From Phymatolithon calcareum (lineage: Eukaryota > Rhodophyta > Florideophyceae > Hapalidiales), in the NCBI GenBank assembly GCA_977006965.1, contig OZ345357.1, positions 434,001-498,000 of the forward strand: a DNA stretch of 64,000 nt, read 5' to 3'. The position numbers were made by a program, and so were the translations under genes. Each line of letters begins with the position of its first letter. Position 1 is the stretch's first letter. This document shows positions 62,613 to 64,000 of this stretch, piece by piece. The notes below the pieces were generated by a model. The model ran no database searches. It saw only the letters and a list, made by a program, of their open reading frames with translations, and had not been told where the DNA came from.

Positions 62613-62645
62613 TCCAGGGAATCTACCATTGGTAGATTCCCTGGA
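62613..62645. repeat. Near-perfect palindrome (16-bp arms)
   Basis: TCCAGGGAATCTACCA at 62613-62628 is followed after one base by its exact reverse complement (62630-62645). It directly abuts the left end of the hAT-like element at 62647. Confidence 0.92.
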
Positions 62646-62646
62646 A

Positions 62647-63034
62647 CAGGGCAGCGCCCAATACTATTGCTGAGTACTAAAGTCGATAATACAATACCCA
62701 ATACATATTGTACTAATCGTGCGGTTGCAATGCGTATTGCAGTACAAGGGCTTCGAGCAATAAGCATTGCTGTTAAATGCTTCAAGCAATACCCATTACA
62801 ATACAACGACTCCAGCCCGTGGTGGACTCATCAGGAGGATTATGAGTAGTGCATCTGACTACTACGTTGCGCTAATCCCGAATCAGAGGAGGTAACACAC
62901 AATGTTCACGGGTGCAATATGTAATACGAATTGAGCTGACCAGTACTTATTGCAATAGAAAGGGTCGCACAATCTGAGATTGCTATTGCATATTGCAATA
63001 TATTGCAATAGCAATCGAGTGGGGCGCAGCCCTG
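62647..63034. mobile_element. Short hAT-like MITE with ATTGC subterminal repeats
   Basis: Ends CAGGGCAGCGCCC (left) and CAGGGCTGCGCCC (right, inverted) match at 12 of 13 positions. Flanks CCCTGGAA and CCCCCGAG agree at only 5 of 8, so the target duplication is weak. More than a dozen CAATAC/ATTGCAAT motifs fill both halves, as in the elements at 12932, 16107 and 18400. No coding capacity. Confidence 0.65.
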
Positions 63035-63042
63035 CCCCCGAG

Positions 63043-64000
63043 TCTACCAAAGAACCAGCACAAGCAGAGGATCTGGTGTATTTTCCGTTGTAGGGGCAAA
63101 TGTGGGTTCTCTGTGCAATCTTTGCTTTGGGAATTCGGCGCTTTGGGACGCGCGCAGTTTCTGCTTGAGTCCACCTTGTGGATAGGGGGACGGTACAGTC
63201 CAACAAAGTAACGTTCACATGCCGTTCACTGCGTGCTAAGCCGATAACTAACAGTTCAATCTATGTTCACTTTATGTTCATCAAGTTATCCCATACTGGC
63301 GTGGACCGACACTAGTCTAATTATTTCATCGACAGTGCACCACTACGGGCACACTCTCTGTAGTTTAACTACTTGAGAAAGATAACCTTCTTCAGCAGAG
63401 GGAACCAACCATGAATTAAGCTTCATCTTCAGTATGGAGACCATCAACTAAAAACAACAACCCTTTCGAACAAACACCATCCATTGATTACATATAGTAT
63501 GTTTACTCGAAATTCACGCAGAGCGAAGACTTTGTTTCGAAGCTTGAGTAAACTTGTCCGGCAACATGGAGACTTGTTACAAATGCCGCAACATTACTGG
63601 AAAATCACGCGGGGTGAGATATGAAGCTGATGGATGTGGATGAACTTTGTCTTGAATGATCTTCGACTGAATTCTTTCTTAAAGCTTGCAGATATGAGCT
63701 TATTGTTGGAAGAAACCGCGTTATAATACGAGCGAGACTTCCAATACAGCGTTAGTCGCCTCATTTCCCCATGCCACGGGGCTCCAAGTACTACCGTAAT
63801 ACCATAACCATGCACTGTAACTGCAGACTTTAATGCTATTAGAGAGGGGATTCCACTTCATGTAGCGGAAAAAGCACAAAACGCCCGCATTACCGCCTGT
63901 GATCACACAGGGGATTGTGTGGTGGGAGAACATATACTGACACAAAACGTAGAAACGCTAATAACCGGCCTACGAGAAGACCTCGGAACTGCGCAATTGC
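63043..64000. other. Right-end interval with no supported gene
   Basis: Frames are at most about 75 codons. No recognised domain, tandem repeat or terminal inverted repeat. An element running off the right edge cannot be excluded. Confidence 0.4.

Overview
This is nuclear DNA of a eukaryote that is gene-poor and packed with transposable elements. The few host genes are long single-exon frames: a 1145-codon RecQ4-type helicase, a 751-codon cyclic-nucleotide-gated-type channel and a plant-type plastid methyltransferase. A small gene family starts with short basic presequences carrying an Ala-Phe-Val motif near the N-terminus. Intron poverty, a photosynthetic-lineage methyltransferase and Phe-containing transit peptides together suggest a red alga (florideophyte-like). 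That is an inference; no rRNA, tRNA or organelle marker is present to prove it.

Positions 1-8080 hold nested retroelements on the minus strand. A LINE (coiled-coil ORF1, APE endonuclease, reverse transcriptase) is split by a young LTR retrotransposon with two 278-bp LTRs and a 4-bp target duplication. That element's single ORF joins a gag-like N-terminus to an integrase and chromodomain with no reverse transcriptase. A Ty3/gypsy RT-RNase H fragment runs off the left edge. Positions 8100-19830 are DNA-transposon territory: a 1.2-kb TIR element, decayed hAT transposases, and three hAT-like elements with 8-bp target duplications, mostly non-coding, sharing ATTGCA-rich subterminal repeats.

Positions 20184-35845 (copy A) and 42297-48775 (copy B) are a segmental duplication. 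Each copy carries a secreted, C-terminally anchored Cys-rich protein gene, a class-3 lipase gene (open in A, broken in B), a small conserved ORF and a plastid-type gene. Copy A has been swollen by three insertions: a pyrimidine-rich minisatellite block, a TIR element containing a MITE and a fold-back, and a 6.4-kb block of nested LINEs that destroyed its plastid-type gene. A separate LINE with ORF1, endonuclease and RT lies between the copies (36.4-41.4 kb).

Positions 48956-61251 are the host-gene island: a third plastid-type gene, the methyltransferase, RecQ4, an F-box protein and the ion channel, with one more repeat block (57.9-58.95 kb). The right end is mostly unassigned and contains another short hAT-like element. 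The secreted-protein pair is the most interesting host signal: its amino-acid changes are clustered in the N-terminal half while the C-terminal half and flanking DNA remain nearly identical.
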